A stretch of 64,000 nt of DNA, taken from contig NZ_JVMD01000007.1 in NCBI RefSeq assembly GCF_001056295.1, positions 62,001 to 126,000 of the forward strand, read 5' to 3'. A program made the position numbers and the translations under genes. The stretch's first letter is position 1. Each line of letters begins with the position of its first letter. The notes below the pieces were generated by a model. The model was not told where the DNA came from. It saw only the letters and a program-made list of their open reading frames with translations, and did not search any database. Shown here piece by piece: positions 54,754 to 63,975 of this stretch. The stretch is from Corynebacterium halotolerans (GTDB taxonomy: Bacteria; Actinomycetota; Actinomycetes; Mycobacteriales; Mycobacteriaceae).

Positions 54754-54972
54754 ATGGCTAAGGAAGGCGCAATCGAGGTTGAGGGCCGCGTCGTCGAGCC
54801 CTTGCCGAACGCGATGTTCCGAGTGGAGCTGGACAACGGGCACAGGGTGCTCGCCCACATCAGTGGGAAGATGCGCCAGCACTACATCCGCATTCTCCCG
54901 GAGGACCGGGTCGTCGTGGAGCTTTCCCCGTACGACCTGGAACGCGGCCGAATCGTCTACCGCTACAAGTAA
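54754..54972 (+). CDS. infA: Translation initiation factor IF-1
   Basis: IF-1 binds the 30S A site during initiation. 72 residues from ATG 54754 behind [29 protein letters not shown], then the S1-type OB fold [20 protein letters not shown] and the C-terminal [12 protein letters not shown]. rpmJ, which often follows infA, is not found before rpsM. Confidence 0.97.
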   Translation: MAKEGAIEVEGRVVEPLPNAMFRVELDNGHRVLAHISGKMRQHYIRILPEDRVVVELSPYDLERGRIVYRYK

Positions 54973-55223
54973 GACACCACAACTCCACCGTCCTAGCGGA
55001 ACGGGCGCCCGTCATCGGCGGGCGCGGGGGAGGAATCACCAGACCCGGCTCGGCGCCGGGTCCGCGCCCTTTTCCGACGTTCCGTCAGTTCACCTCCGGC
55101 AACGGTGGCCGGAGCCCCGCGCTTTTCACCCCGCCCACCCGGCGTCCGACCGGGCCACGGCGGGATCTCGGGCGGGGACGGCAGTGGAGCAAACCACCGC
55201 ACCAACCGGAAGGAAAATGCCTA

Positions 55224-55592
55224 ATGGCACGCCTTGCTGGAGTTGACCTGCCGCGCAACAAGCGCATGCAGGTCGCTCTCACCTACATCTACGGCATCGG
55301 GCCCGCCCGTGCCTCCGAGCTGCTGGAGAAGACCGGCATCTCCCCGGATCTGCGCACCGACGATCTGTCGGACGAGCAGGTCTCGTCCCTGCGCGACGTC
55401 ATCGAGGCCACCTGGAAGGTGGAGGGCGACCTCCGCCGCGAGGTGCAGGCCGACATCCGCCGCAAGATCGAGATCGGCTGCTACCAGGGCCTGCGCCACC
55501 GCCGTGGCCTGCCCGTCCGTGGCCAGCGCACCAAGACCAACGCTCGTACCCGCAAGGGTCCGAAGAAGACGATCGCCGGGAAGAAGAAGTAA
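55224..55592 (+). CDS. rpsM: 30S ribosomal protein S13
   Basis: S13 forms subunit bridges and contacts P-site tRNA. The 122 residues begin [20 protein letters not shown]. The signature [22 protein letters not shown] region near residue 91 and a Lys/Arg-rich tail are present. The ATG follows GGAAGGAAA. It is first gene of rpsM-rpsK-rpsD, with rpsK 2 nt later. Confidence 0.98.
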   Translation: MARLAGVDLPRNKRMQVALTYIYGIGPARASELLEKTGISPDLRTDDLSDEQVSSLRDVIEATWKVEGDLRREVQADIRRKIEIGCYQGLRHRRGLPVRGQRTKTNARTRKGPKKTIAGKKK

Positions 55593-55594
55593 AC

Positions 55595-55999
55595 ATGGCA
55601 GCTCCGAAGTCCGCCCGCGGCCGCCGTACCGGCCGTCGCGTCGCGAAGAAGAACGTGGCCCAGGGCCACGCCTACATCAAGTCCACCTTCAACAACACCA
55701 TCGTGTCCATCACGGACCCGAAGGGTGCCGTCATCTCGTGGGCCTCCTCGGGCCACGTCGGGTTCAAGGGCTCCCGCAAGTCCACCCCGTTCGCCGCTCA
55801 GATGGCCGCCGAGAACGCTGCGCGCAAGGCGCAGGAGCACGGCATGAAGAAGGTCGACGTGTTCGTCAAGGGCCCGGGTTCGGGCCGCGAAACCGCCATC
55901 CGTTCCCTCCAGGCCGCCGGCCTCGAGGTCAGCTCGATCTCCGACGTGACGCCGCAGCCGCACAACGGCTGCCGTCCGCCGAAGCGTCGCCGCGTCTAA
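55595..55999 (+). CDS. rpsK: 30S ribosomal protein S11
   Basis: S11 is a platform protein near the mRNA exit. The 134 residues contain [20 protein letters not shown], the segment [20 protein letters not shown] and the conserved C-terminal [20 protein letters not shown]. It is tightly coupled to rpsM and lies 23 nt before rpsD. Confidence 0.98.
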   Translation: MAAPKSARGRRTGRRVAKKNVAQGHAYIKSTFNNTIVSITDPKGAVISWASSGHVGFKGSRKSTPFAAQMAAENAARKAQEHGMKKVDVFVKGPGSGRETAIRSLQAAGLEVSSISDVTPQPHNGCRPPKRRRV

Positions 56000-56022
56000 G
56001 AGAAGGGAAAGAGGAGAACAAA

Positions 56023-56628
56023 ATGGCCCGTTATACCGGACCCGCAACCCGCAAGTCCCGTCGTCTCCGCGTCGACCTCGTCGGCGGCGACATGTCCTTC
56101 GAGCGCCGCCCCTACCCGCCCGGGCAGGCCGGCCGCGCCCGCATCAAGGAGTCGGAGTACCTGCTCCAGCTGCAGGAGAAGCAGAAGGCCCGCTTCACCT
56201 ACGGCGTCATGGAGAAGCAGTTCCGCCGTTACTACGCCGAGGCGAACCGTCGCGCCGGCAAGACCGGCGACAACCTCGTCATCCTGCTCGAGTCGCGTCT
56301 CGACAACGTCATCTACCGCGCCGGCCTCGCGCGCACCCGCCGCCAGGCCCGTCAGCTGGTGTCGCACGGCCACTTCACCGTCAACGGCAAGAAGATCAAC
56401 GTGCCGTCGTTCCAGGTGACGCAGTACGACATCATCGACGTGCGCCCGAAGTCGCGCAAGATGCTGTGGTTCGAGGAGGCCCAGGAGGGCCTGGTCGACG
56501 CCGTCGTCCCGGCCTGGCTGCAGGTCGTCCCCGAGACCCTGCGCATCCTCGTGCACCAGCTGCCCGAGCGCGCCCAGATCGACACCCCGCTGCAGGAGCA
56601 GCTCATCGTCGAGTTCTACTCGAAGTAA
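56023..56628 (+). CDS. rpsD: 30S ribosomal protein S4 (zinc-independent form)
   Basis: S4 nucleates 16S assembly. 201 residues from ATG 56023 (MARYTGPATRKSRRLRVDLV); the longer frame into rpsK is rejected. The N-terminal zinc-knuckle cysteines found in many S4 proteins are missing, so this is a C-minus form. The S4 RNA-binding domain is at about 91-150 (SRLDNVIYRAGLARTRRQAR, HFTVNGKKINVPSFQV). Confidence 0.97.
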   Translation: MARYTGPATRKSRRLRVDLVGGDMSFERRPYPPGQAGRARIKESEYLLQLQEKQKARFTYGVMEKQFRRYYAEANRRAGKTGDNLVILLESRLDNVIYRAGLARTRRQARQLVSHGHFTVNGKKINVPSFQVTQYDIIDVRPKSRKMLWFEEAQEGLVDAVVPAWLQVVPETLRILVHQLPERAQIDTPLQEQLIVEFYSK

Positions 56629-56713
56629 GGCTCGGCGCGGCGCCCTTCCGGGCGTCCGCGCGGAACCCCTTCGACCCGGCTTTGCGACGGCCGCGTCAAC
56701 CGCGGTTCGGCCG

Positions 56714-56719
56714 TAGAGT
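56714..56719 (+). promoter_or_regulatory. -10 box upstream of rpoA
   Basis: TAGAGT lies 69 nt before the rpoA ATG, after a small CGCCC/GGGCG hairpin behind rpsD. No clear -35. One GCTTTGCGACG copy is at 56679-56689. Confidence 0.4.
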
Positions 56720-56787
56720 CGGGGCAACTTCGCATCCCCATTCCCCAAGGCGTCAAATAGCGGTCGCCACCAGGAGGATCACAGATC

Positions 56788-57804
56788 ATGCTCATTTCCC
56801 AGCGTCCCACGCTCACCGAGGATTTCATCGATTCCTCGCGCTCCCGGTTCGTCATCGAGCCGCTGGAGCCGGGTTTCGGCTACACCCTCGGCAATTCGCT
56901 TCGCCGTACGCTGCTGTCGTCCATTCCGGGCGCGGCGGTGACGAGCATCCGCATCGACGGCGTGCTGCATGAGTTCACCACCATCCCGGGCGTGAAGGAG
57001 GATGTCTCCGACATCATCCTGAACATCAAGGGCCTGGTGCTGAGCTCCGACTTCGACGAGCCGGCGACCGTGTACCTGCGCCGCGAGGGCGGCGGAGCCG
57101 TCACGGCCGGCGACATCGAGTGCCCGGCGGGCGTGGAGATCCACAACCCGGATCACCACATCGCCACGCTCAACGAGTCGGGGCGCCTGGACATCGAGAT
57201 GGTCGTCGAGCGCGGTCGCGGCTACGTTCCCGCCCAGCCGAATTCCGGCGGCGAGATCGGCCGCATCCCGGTCGACCAGATCTACTCCCCGGTGCTGAAG
57301 GTCAGCTACAAGGTCGAGGCGACCCGCGTCGAGCAGCGCACCGACTTCGACAAGCTGGTCATCGACGTGGAGACGAAGAACTCCATTTCCGCCCGCGACG
57401 CGATGGCGTCGGCCGGCAAGACCCTGGTGGAGCTCTTCGGCCTGGCCCGCGAGCTCAACGAGGCCGCCGAGGGCATCGAGATCGGCCCGTCCCCGCAGCA
57501 GAACGAGGACATCGCCGCCTACTCCATGCCCATCGAGGATCTGGACTTCTCCATGCGCTCCTACAACTGCCTGAAGCGCGAGGAGATCCACACGGTCGGC
57601 GAGCTCGCCGCCCGCACGGAGTCGGACCTGCTGGACATCCGGAACTTCGGCGACAAGTCCATCAACGAGGTCAAGGTCAAGCTTTCGGAGCTGGGCCTGT
57701 CCCTGAAGGACTCGCCGAACGATTTCGACCCGTCCACCGTTGAGGGCTACGACGCCGAGACCGGCGAATGGACCGAGGACGCGGAGGTCGGCTACGACGA
57801 GTAG
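56788..57804 (+). CDS. rpoA: RNA polymerase alpha subunit
   Basis: Alpha dimerises to start polymerase assembly and contacts promoters and activators. The 338 residues start at ATG behind AGGAGG. The N-terminal domain (to ~230) includes [20 protein letters not shown]. After a linker, the C-terminal domain (about 245-315) has [20 protein letters not shown] and [18 protein letters not shown] with its helix-hairpin-helix. A short acidic tail follows. rplQ begins 41 nt downstream. Confidence 0.98.
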   Translation: MLISQRPTLTEDFIDSSRSRFVIEPLEPGFGYTLGNSLRRTLLSSIPGAAVTSIRIDGVLHEFTTIPGVKEDVSDIILNIKGLVLSSDFDEPATVYLRREGGGAVTAGDIECPAGVEIHNPDHHIATLNESGRLDIEMVVERGRGYVPAQPNSGGEIGRIPVDQIYSPVLKVSYKVEATRVEQRTDFDKLVIDVETKNSISARDAMASAGKTLVELFGLARELNEAAEGIEIGPSPQQNEDIAAYSMPIEDLDFSMRSYNCLKREEIHTVGELAARTESDLLDIRNFGDKSINEVKVKLSELGLSLKDSPNDFDPSTVEGYDAETGEWTEDAEVGYDE

Positions 57805-57845
57805 CCGCTACAGCGCACGCGACTTAAAAACACGAGGAGAATCCC

Positions 57846-58415
57846 ATGCCCAAGCCCAAGAAGGGCGCCCGTCTCGGCGGCTCCGCTTCCCACCAGAAGA
57901 AGATTCTGGCGAACCTGGCGAAGCAGCTGTTCGAGCACGGCCAGATCAAGACCACCGACACCAAGGCCAAGCTGCTGCGCCCCTACGCGGAGAAGCTGAT
58001 CACGAAGGCCAAGGGCGGCACCCTGGCGGATCGCCGCAACGCCGCGAAGCTGCTGAACGACAACTACGTCGTCCAGGTGCTTTTCGACGAGCTGGCGCCG
58101 AAGTTCGCCAACCGCGAGGGCGGCTACACCCGCATCATCAAGCTGGGTAACCGCAAGGGCGACAATGCGCCGATCTCGCTGATCCAGCTGGTCACCGAGG
58201 AGACCGCTTCCGCCGAGGCGACCCGCGCCACCCGCGCCGCCGCGTCGAAGCAGGCCGAGGAGGCCAAGGCGGAGGACGCCGACGCAAAGGCCGCCGAGGA
58301 GGCTCCGGAGGTCGAGGCCGAGGAGTCGACCGACGCCGAGGCAGAGGCCGAGGCCAAGGACGCCGACGCCGAGGCTGAGGCCGACGCCGACGCCGAGAAG
58401 GCCGACGAGAAGTAA
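57846..58415 (+). CDS. rplQ: 50S ribosomal protein L17 with acidic C-terminal extension
   Basis: The first ~120 residues are standard L17 ([58 protein letters not shown]). The remaining ~70 residues form an Ala/Glu/Asp-rich low-complexity tail of repeats such as [20 protein letters not shown]. Such tails occur in actinobacterial L17, but this one is long. Terminator at 58441-58480. Confidence 0.97.
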   Translation: MPKPKKGARLGGSASHQKKILANLAKQLFEHGQIKTTDTKAKLLRPYAEKLITKAKGGTLADRRNAAKLLNDNYVVQVLFDELAPKFANREGGYTRIIKLGNRKGDNAPISLIQLVTEETASAEATRATRAAASKQAEEAKAEDADAKAAEEAPEVEAEESTDAEAEAEAKDADAEAEADADAEKADEK

Positions 58416-58440
58416 ACCCCCGCGGTCGTTTTTCGCTCGA

Positions 58441-58480
58441 GCGCCACGCCACCCGTCGTTTCGGGTGGCGGGGCGCTTTT
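58441..58480 (+). terminator. Terminator after rplQ
   Basis: GCGCCACGCCACCCG (58441-58455) pairs with CGGGTGGCGGGGCGC (58462-58476) with one mismatch, followed by TTTT. Confidence 0.85.
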
Positions 58481-58516
58481 GCGTTTTCCCCGGAAGACGG
58501 GGGATCATTGCCTTCC

Positions 58517-59587
58517 GTGAACGACCTTGACGTGAATGCCCCGCGCGAAGGGGACGCGAATGCCCCGAGTGGCGCCGGTGCGAGCGACGCCGGCGCTGGT
58601 GCCCCGAGTGGCGCCGGTGCGCGCGACGCCGGTGCGGGCAACGCCGGTGCAAGCGAATCGGCGGACCTCGTGCGGCTGCGCCTGGACATCGCCTACGACG
58701 GCACCGATTTCCACGGGTGGGCCGCGCAGGGCGGGCCGGGCGGGGCGTCGCTGCGCACGGTCCAGGGCGTGATCGAGGACGCCCTGGCCAAGATCCTGCG
58801 CCAGGAGGCGCGCCTGACGGTCGCCGGCCGCACGGACGCGGGGGTGCATGCGCTGGCGCAGGTCGCCCACGTCGACGTCACCCGCCAGTCGCTGGACACG
58901 AGGTCCATCGCCGGCGATCCGGCGCGGCTGGTGCGGCGGCTGGCGCGCCTGTTGCCCGACGACGTCTCCATCCGGGCCTGCTCCTTCGCCCCGGAGGGCT
59001 TCGACGCCAGGTTCTCGGCTTTGCGACGCCACTACGTCTACCGCATCACCACCTCCGACGCGGGCCCGCTGCCCACGCGTGCGCGCGATACGGCGACGTG
59101 GACGCGAAAGGTCGATCTGGACGTGCTGCGCGAGTCCGCGGAGATGCTCGTCGGCCTGAACGATTTCGCCGCGTTCTGCCGCCACCGCGAAAACGCGACC
59201 ACCATCCGCGACCTGCAGCTGTTCGAGTGGCACGACATTTCCACGGCCGCGGAGCCGGAGCTGTACGAGGCCCGGGTCACCGCCGACGCTTTCTGCTGGT
59301 CGATGGTGCGGTCGCTGGTGGGCGCCTGCCTGGCGACGGCGGAGGGCCGCCGCCCCCGCGGCTTCACCGGCGGGCTGCTCGACGAGCGCGAACGCTCGCC
59401 GCTCGTGCCCGTGGCGCCCGCCAAGGGCCTGGCGCTGGCGGGGGTGGATTACCCGGATGACGGCGAATTGGCCGCCCGCGCCGCCAAGACCCGGGACATC
59501 CGCGTCCTGCCCGGCGAGGAGCACCGCGCCGTCGGCAAGGGCTGCCCCGACACCAACCCGTGGTTCGACGGAATGCCCGACCGCTAG
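58517..59587 (+). CDS. truA: tRNA pseudouridine synthase A with repeat-containing N-terminus
   Basis: TruA makes pseudouridine at tRNA positions 38-40. The enzyme core starts at LVRLRLDIAYDGTDFHGWAA and carries the catalytic-Asp motif VAGRTDAGVHALAQVAHVDV. RFSALRRHYVYRI and SFCWSMVRSLVGACL-like segments (FCWSMVRSLVGACLATAEGR) follow. From GTG 58517 the protein has a ~50-residue Gly/Ala/Ser/Asp-rich extension with an imperfect repeat (APSGAGASDAGAG / APSGAGARDAGAG). TTG 58508 and GTG 58670 are alternative starts. A GCTTTGCGACG copy lies in the core (59018-59028). Confidence 0.93.
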   Translation: MNDLDVNAPREGDANAPSGAGASDAGAGAPSGAGARDAGAGNAGASESADLVRLRLDIAYDGTDFHGWAAQGGPGGASLRTVQGVIEDALAKILRQEARLTVAGRTDAGVHALAQVAHVDVTRQSLDTRSIAGDPARLVRRLARLLPDDVSIRACSFAPEGFDARFSALRRHYVYRITTSDAGPLPTRARDTATWTRKVDLDVLRESAEMLVGLNDFAAFCRHRENATTIRDLQLFEWHDISTAAEPELYEARVTADAFCWSMVRSLVGACLATAEGRRPRGFTGGLLDERERSPLVPVAPAKGLALAGVDYPDDGELAARAAKTRDIRVLPGEEHRAVGKGCPDTNPWFDGMPDR

Positions 59588-59673
59588 ACTGACGCCGGTC
59601 GGAACCATTCGTTCCACTCTCACCGACCCATCGAATCGACCTGGGTCCCTAGTTTCCCCGGAGGCGCTTCACC

Positions 59674-62028
59674 GTGATCTGGCCCGCCATCGTGTTGGTC
59701 CTGCTGCTCGTCGTCCCCGGAGCCATCCTGGCCGTCGCGTCGGGCCTCCGGCTCGGCTGGGCGCTCGCGCTCGGCCCGGCGCTCACCTTCGCGGTCACGG
59801 GGCTCGCCGGGTGGTTGTTCGGCGCGGTCAGCATCGGCTACTCGACGCTCACCGTCGCCCTGGCGTGGCTCGTCATGGTCGCCATCGCACTGGTGTGGCG
59901 CCGCTTCGCGCCCAAGCGGGAGGATGCGGCGGGGCGGGCGTCGTCAAGCGAGGAGCCCCGCGGCCGCGCACGGGCCCTCATGGCGTTGCCCGCCGTGGCG
60001 GGACTGACGGTTGCGGTGGTGACGCTGGGGTGGGCCGCGCTGTCCCGGCTCGCCCGCGCCACCGAGGGCATCGAGGCCATCCAGCAGTCGTGGGACGTGC
60101 ACTGGCACGCCTCGGTGATCAAGTACGCGCTGGACACCGGCATGGTGTCGTCGACGCGGATGGGCGAGATCCAGAACCTGGAGACCTCCGGCGACATGTA
60201 CTACCCGGCGGCCTGGCACGCGTTCGGCGCGACGGTCGTCGAGGTCACGGGCCTGAGCGTGCCGGCCACCGTCAACATCCTCGGCCTCGTCGCCCCCGCC
60301 CTGCTGCTGCCGCTGGGCGCGGCCGCGCTGGGCTGGCGGATGATCGACCGCGGCGGCTGGACCGCCTCCATCGCGGCGGGCCTGGCCGCGGTGCTGACCA
60401 CCGCCGTGCCCGTGATGGCGCCCATCGGCGTCTACGTCGGCGCATGGCCCTACCTGCTGGGCATCGCCCTCACCGGCGTCACCTTCGCCGTGCTGTCGTC
60501 GGTGCCGCACGCGCCGATCCGCATGTTCGCCGGTGCGCTGGCGCTGATCGGCATCGGCCAGCTCCACCCCTCCGCCGTGCCGTCGACCGTGCTGCTGCTC
60601 GCCGCCTGGTGGCTGTTCGGCCGGCTCTGGCGGCCGGTGCGCCCGGAGCTGGGGGCCGCGAAGTCCCGGCTGCGCGACATCGGGCTGATGGCGCTGCCCG
60701 GCGTCGTCTCCGCCGCGTTCCTGCTGCCGCAGTGGCTGTCCGGCGAGCAGCAGGCCCAGGAAATCCGCGCCGAGAGCGCCACGGTCGACGTCAACCGCTT
60801 CGAGTCCTGGTACCGCGCCGCGACGATGCTCACCCGCCACGCGGAGGACTACGGGTCGGTCAAGCCGGTGATCATCGTCGGCGTCATCGGCCTGGCGGTC
60901 CTGGCGCTGCTGCTGCGGCGCTACTGGCCGGCGGTCGCGTGGGCGGTGTCGGTGCTGTACACCACGCACGCCATCAACACCTTCGACGGGGTCTTCGGCA
61001 AACTGCTCGGCGTCTACACCGGCCTGCACTACTCCACGCCGCACCGCCTGGTCCTGCAGACCGCGCTGTTGATCACGGCGGCCGGCGGCGCGGGCGTGGC
61101 CCTGCTCATCGCCGCTGCGGCGGCGTACGCGGCGCGTCGCAAAGCCCGGAGCGCGGCCACGGCGAGCGATGCAACGGCGAGCGACGCACCGGCGGGCACC
61201 GGCTCCGAAAGCCCCGCCCCCGCGCGCGAGGATGCCGCTCCCGTGCCCTTCGCCGACCGGCTCGCGCGCCCCAACCCGGCACCCGCCCCGGTCGCGGGCA
61301 TGCTCGTCGCGGCACTGCTGGTGGCCGGGTTCGTCCCGTGGGCCGTGCACCGCATGGCGCCGGTCAACGACCACTCGTACCTGGACATCCGCGACCACCG
61401 GTTGGTCAGCGAGCGCGACCTGCGCGCCTTCGACTGGCTGGCTCAACAGCCCGAGGCCCACGAGCACCGGGTGTTCACCAACCCAAACGAGGGCTCGGCG
61501 TGGATGTACATGCGCAACGACATCCCCACCGTGTTCCGCCACTTCGTGTGGCCGGACGCCGACAAGCACTCGGCGACGTCGATGATCTACTGGCACACCG
61601 ACAAGATCGGCTGGGGCGAACCGTGGAACCCGACGGCCGCCAACCAGGTGGACCTGGCGCTGAAGAAGCTCGACGTCGGCTTCATCTACGTGTCGCCGCC
61701 GTACTTCTGGGCGGACCAGCGCATCAACATGCGCATGCAGGAGGGGGCCTGGTGGTCGCGCGGCCTGACGCCGGTGTACCGCGACGAGGAAGTCACCATC
61801 TACGCCGTCAACGCCGTGATCGACCCCGAGCGCATCGAAGAGATGCGCAAGGGCTCGCCGATGGAGATGCCGCCGATGACCACCCGCGGCCAGGCGGGCG
61901 TGGCCAAGCCGGGCGACGCCGACTACGACGCCCCGCACGCCTGGGTGCCGGACTTCTCCACCGGTTACCGCGGGGAGGGCTCGGTGTTCCCGGAGGGGCA
62001 GGAGCCGCTGACGGTGCGCCCCAAGTAG
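59674..62028 (+). CDS. Large polytopic membrane protein (DUF6541-like)
   Basis: 784 residues from GTG 59674, behind GGAGG. About 12 hydrophobic helices in the first 570 residues are followed by a C-terminal domain of ~200 residues predicted outside (LDIRDHRLVSERDLRAFDWL, WPDADKHSATSMIYWHTDKI). The first outside loop has QQSWDVHWHASVIKYALDTG and SGDMYYPAAWHAFGA, reminiscent of GT-C-type glycosyltransferase loops. It resembles corynebacterial proteins annotated DUF6541 downstream of truA. The function is not known; cell-envelope glycan work is a guess from topology. Confidence 0.75.
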   Translation: MIWPAIVLVLLLVVPGAILAVASGLRLGWALALGPALTFAVTGLAGWLFGAVSIGYSTLTVALAWLVMVAIALVWRRFAPKREDAAGRASSSEEPRGRARALMALPAVAGLTVAVVTLGWAALSRLARATEGIEAIQQSWDVHWHASVIKYALDTGMVSSTRMGEIQNLETSGDMYYPAAWHAFGATVVEVTGLSVPATVNILGLVAPALLLPLGAAALGWRMIDRGGWTASIAAGLAAVLTTAVPVMAPIGVYVGAWPYLLGIALTGVTFAVLSSVPHAPIRMFAGALALIGIGQLHPSAVPSTVLLLAAWWLFGRLWRPVRPELGAAKSRLRDIGLMALPGVVSAAFLLPQWLSGEQQAQEIRAESATVDVNRFESWYRAATMLTRHAEDYGSVKPVIIVGVIGLAVLALLLRRYWPAVAWAVSVLYTTHAINTFDGVFGKLLGVYTGLHYSTPHRLVLQTALLITAAGGAGVALLIAAAAAYAARRKARSAATASDATASDAPAGTGSESPAPAREDAAPVPFADRLARPNPAPAPVAGMLVAALLVAGFVPWAVHRMAPVNDHSYLDIRDHRLVSERDLRAFDWLAQQPEAHEHRVFTNPNEGSAWMYMRNDIPTVFRHFVWPDADKHSATSMIYWHTDKIGWGEPWNPTAANQVDLALKKLDVGFIYVSPPYFWADQRINMRMQEGAWWSRGLTPVYRDEEVTIYAVNAVIDPERIEEMRKGSPMEMPPMTTRGQAGVAKPGDADYDAPHAWVPDFSTGYRGEGSVFPEGQEPLTVRPK

Positions 62029-62088
62029 GCGCACGATCCCCTCCGGCCCGCGCCCCGCGCGCTCTGGGCCGTTTCGCCCGCCGCACCG

Positions 62089-62102
62089 GTGACATCGATC
62101 AC
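62089..62102 (+). promoter_or_regulatory. CRP/GlxR-like operator upstream of the lipoprotein gene
   Basis: GTGACATCGATCAC matches GTGA-N6-TCAC exactly. Its centre lies about 70 bp upstream of the predicted transcription start, a spacing compatible with class I activation. Confidence 0.6.
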
Positions 62103-62151
62103 GGGCGGCGGGCATCTGCGCGATTGGGTGGGTTCGCCCGGCCCGAGCACG

Positions 62152-62157
62152 TAGGGT
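62152..62157 (+). promoter_or_regulatory. -10 box of the lipoprotein gene
   Basis: TAGGGT lies 8 nt before the ATG at 62166, giving a leaderless or very short leader; GAGGG at 62159-62163 could still act as a ribosome-binding site. Confidence 0.55.
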
Positions 62158-62165
62158 GAGGGACC

Positions 62166-62852
62166 ATGCGCAAGTTCACCACGTTCGCCGCCCTAGCCGC
62201 CTCGACCCTTCTGCTGGCCGGGTGCTCGGGCGGCGGGGTCGATTCCGAGTCCGAGACGATCGCCGACACCTCGTCGAATACGCCGACCAGCGCGGCGCCG
62301 CTCAACGACGGCGGCGCCAATCAGGGGCAGTCCGGCCAGAAGGTCACGGACGTCCCGGACTCGCGCTTCATGCCGCCGGGGGCCTCGGGCTCGCGCATCT
62401 TCCGCCTCGCCGATGGCGCGACGGAGTGCTTCGCCAATTCGCTCGGCCCGGATTCCTTCCTGACGTGCCGCACGAACTTCGCCAACCCGCCGATGGTGCA
62501 GTCCTACGGCGGCGAGCAGGTCCCGGCCAACGCGGTGACGTGGTCGCCGGGCGCGGCGCCCGTGTACGCCCACATGAACTTCCCGGACACCGGCCATCAG
62601 CCGGCGACCCTGAACGCCTACGAGCGCGTCAAGATGTTCGGTTTCACCTGCACCGCCTATGGCCCCGCGACGGTCGAGTGCGGCGGCCCGGGCGGCAGCG
62701 CATCGCTCGACGCCGGCAACGTCACGGGCGCGACCGTCCCGGCGCCGACCGAGGCCCCCGCGCCGCCGTCGGAGGGGCTGCCCGCCCCGTCTCTGCCGAA
62801 CATCGAGGTCCCCGACATGGGCGACATCATCGGCCCCAAGCCTGGCCAGTAG
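62166..62852 (+). CDS. Predicted lipoprotein of unknown function
   Basis: 228 residues. The N-terminal signal MRKFTTFAALAASTLLLAGC carries a lipobox (LLAG-C, modified Cys at 20). A Ser/Thr/Gly/Asn-rich linker is followed by a domain of ~110 residues with Cys pairs (ECFANSLGPDSFLTC, GFTCTAYGPATVEC) and a Pro-rich C-terminus (APTEAPAPPSEGLPAPSLPN). The composition is like small exported proteins of Corynebacterium/Mycobacterium. A CRP/GlxR-like site lies upstream. Confidence 0.8.
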   Translation: MRKFTTFAALAASTLLLAGCSGGGVDSESETIADTSSNTPTSAAPLNDGGANQGQSGQKVTDVPDSRFMPPGASGSRIFRLADGATECFANSLGPDSFLTCRTNFANPPMVQSYGGEQVPANAVTWSPGAAPVYAHMNFPDTGHQPATLNAYERVKMFGFTCTAYGPATVECGGPGGSASLDAGNVTGATVPAPTEAPAPPSEGLPAPSLPNIEVPDMGDIIGPKPGQ

Positions 62853-62869
62853 CGCCGCGCTTCACGACG

Positions 62870-62921
62870 ACGCCCGTCACCCCTTCGCCGACATGATCGG
62901 CAGGGGCCTGACGGGCGTTTT
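62870..62921. terminator. Terminator between the lipoprotein gene and the convergent gene
   Basis: ACGCCCGTCA (62870-62879) pairs with TGACGGGCGT (62909-62918), enclosing CCCC/GGGG and GCCGA pairs, followed by TTTT. It overlaps the last codons of the minus-strand gene. Confidence 0.7.
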
Positions 62922-63902
62922 CGCGTCCCCGATGCGCAGGTGCCAGGCGTGGGCGCCGATGGTCAGGTGCGGGACGTCCGCGCGGGCGGGGCCGGATGGT
63001 TCGGGCGGCGGGGCGTCGTGAAGCATGATCGCCGCGGTGCGCGGGGACCCGTCCGCCGTGGCACCGCGGTCGAGGACGAGCAGGTCGACGGTCGGGTCGC
63101 CGGCGGCGGTGACGGGCACGGCCCCGTGGTCGAGGAGAATGCCGAAAGCGCGGGGGCGGTGCGTGCGGATGCCGATGCGGGCGCCGGTGATGAGCGTGGG
63201 CACGAGGAGTTCGGCCAGGCGGGCGGGGTCGGCGACGACGTCGAGGCGCTCGAGGGACGGCAGCGACATCACCAGCGGGCCGCCGTCGCGGGAGGTGCCC
63301 ACCAGCTGCGCCGGAGCGCGCGGCACGTCGAAGTCGTGCGCCGGGGTGAACCACAGGTGCGGGCGGCGGGCGTGGCCCCGGCCCGGGGCGCGGGCGAGGA
63401 GACGCTCGGGCTCGGTGGCGGCGTCGAGGTCGAATTCGCCAGGGGAGAGGGGCCGGGCGCGCAGACCGAGCAGTCCCAACCGGTGGATGAAGAAGTCCAG
63501 GCGCGCGCGATCGTGCTCCGCGGGGCCGCCGACGAGCACCGACGCCCACTCGGGTTCGGCTACCCCGAGCTGATCGGCGAAACTCCGGTAGCGGTGGGCG
63601 GCTTCGCCCGTGGCGCGGACCGGGCGGCGGTGCACCGAGACCACGTCGACGGGCACCGGGCACTCGGCGACGGCATCGACCAGGGCCGGCATCGGCAGCA
63701 CGTCACGGTCGGCGGAGACGATTCGGGCGCCCGCCGCGGGAACCGGATTCGGTCCGCGCCATCGGTCGCGCAGCGCCCGGCCGCGCACCGGGACGTGTAC
63801 CCCGGCGACGACGAGCGCCGACGCCCCCACCAGCAAAGGATCCGCGTTATCCGCGAGAAACCCCGGCATGCCAGACCAATCCACGTGCGCCACCCCCGGC
63901 AA
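62877..63902 (-). CDS. Protein of unknown function near the expected ESX-4 locus
   Basis: Up to 341 residues from TTG 63902; GTG 63893 (VAHVDWSGMPGFLADNADPL) is an equally good start. It is Arg/Pro/Ala-rich with segments such as LLVGASALVVAGVHVPVRG, EWASVLVGGPAEHDRARLDF and PTLITGARIGIRTHRPRAFG. There is no membrane helix or signal peptide. In related genomes the truA-rplM interval carries type VII (ESX-4) secretion genes and an associated Rv3446c-type protein. Context therefore suggests, but sequence does not prove, a secretion-associated role. Confidence 0.5.
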   Translation of the reverse strand: MPGVAHVDWSGMPGFLADNADPLLVGASALVVAGVHVPVRGRALRDRWRGPNPVPAAGARIVSADRDVLPMPALVDAVAECPVPVDVVSVHRRPVRATGEAAHRYRSFADQLGVAEPEWASVLVGGPAEHDRARLDFFIHRLGLLGLRARPLSPGEFDLDAATEPERLLARAPGRGHARRPHLWFTPAHDFDVPRAPAQLVGTSRDGGPLVMSLPSLERLDVVADPARLAELLVPTLITGARIGIRTHRPRAFGILLDHGAVPVTAAGDPTVDLLVLDRGATADGSPRTAAIMLHDAPPPEPSGPARADVPHLTIGAHAWHLRIGDAKTPVRPLPIMSAKG

Positions 63903-63975
63903 ATGATCGGCGCACCCCCGCGCCGCGGGCCACCCGTCCGGCGGCCGTCGACGGGCAGCCTAGCGGCGGCTGGCC

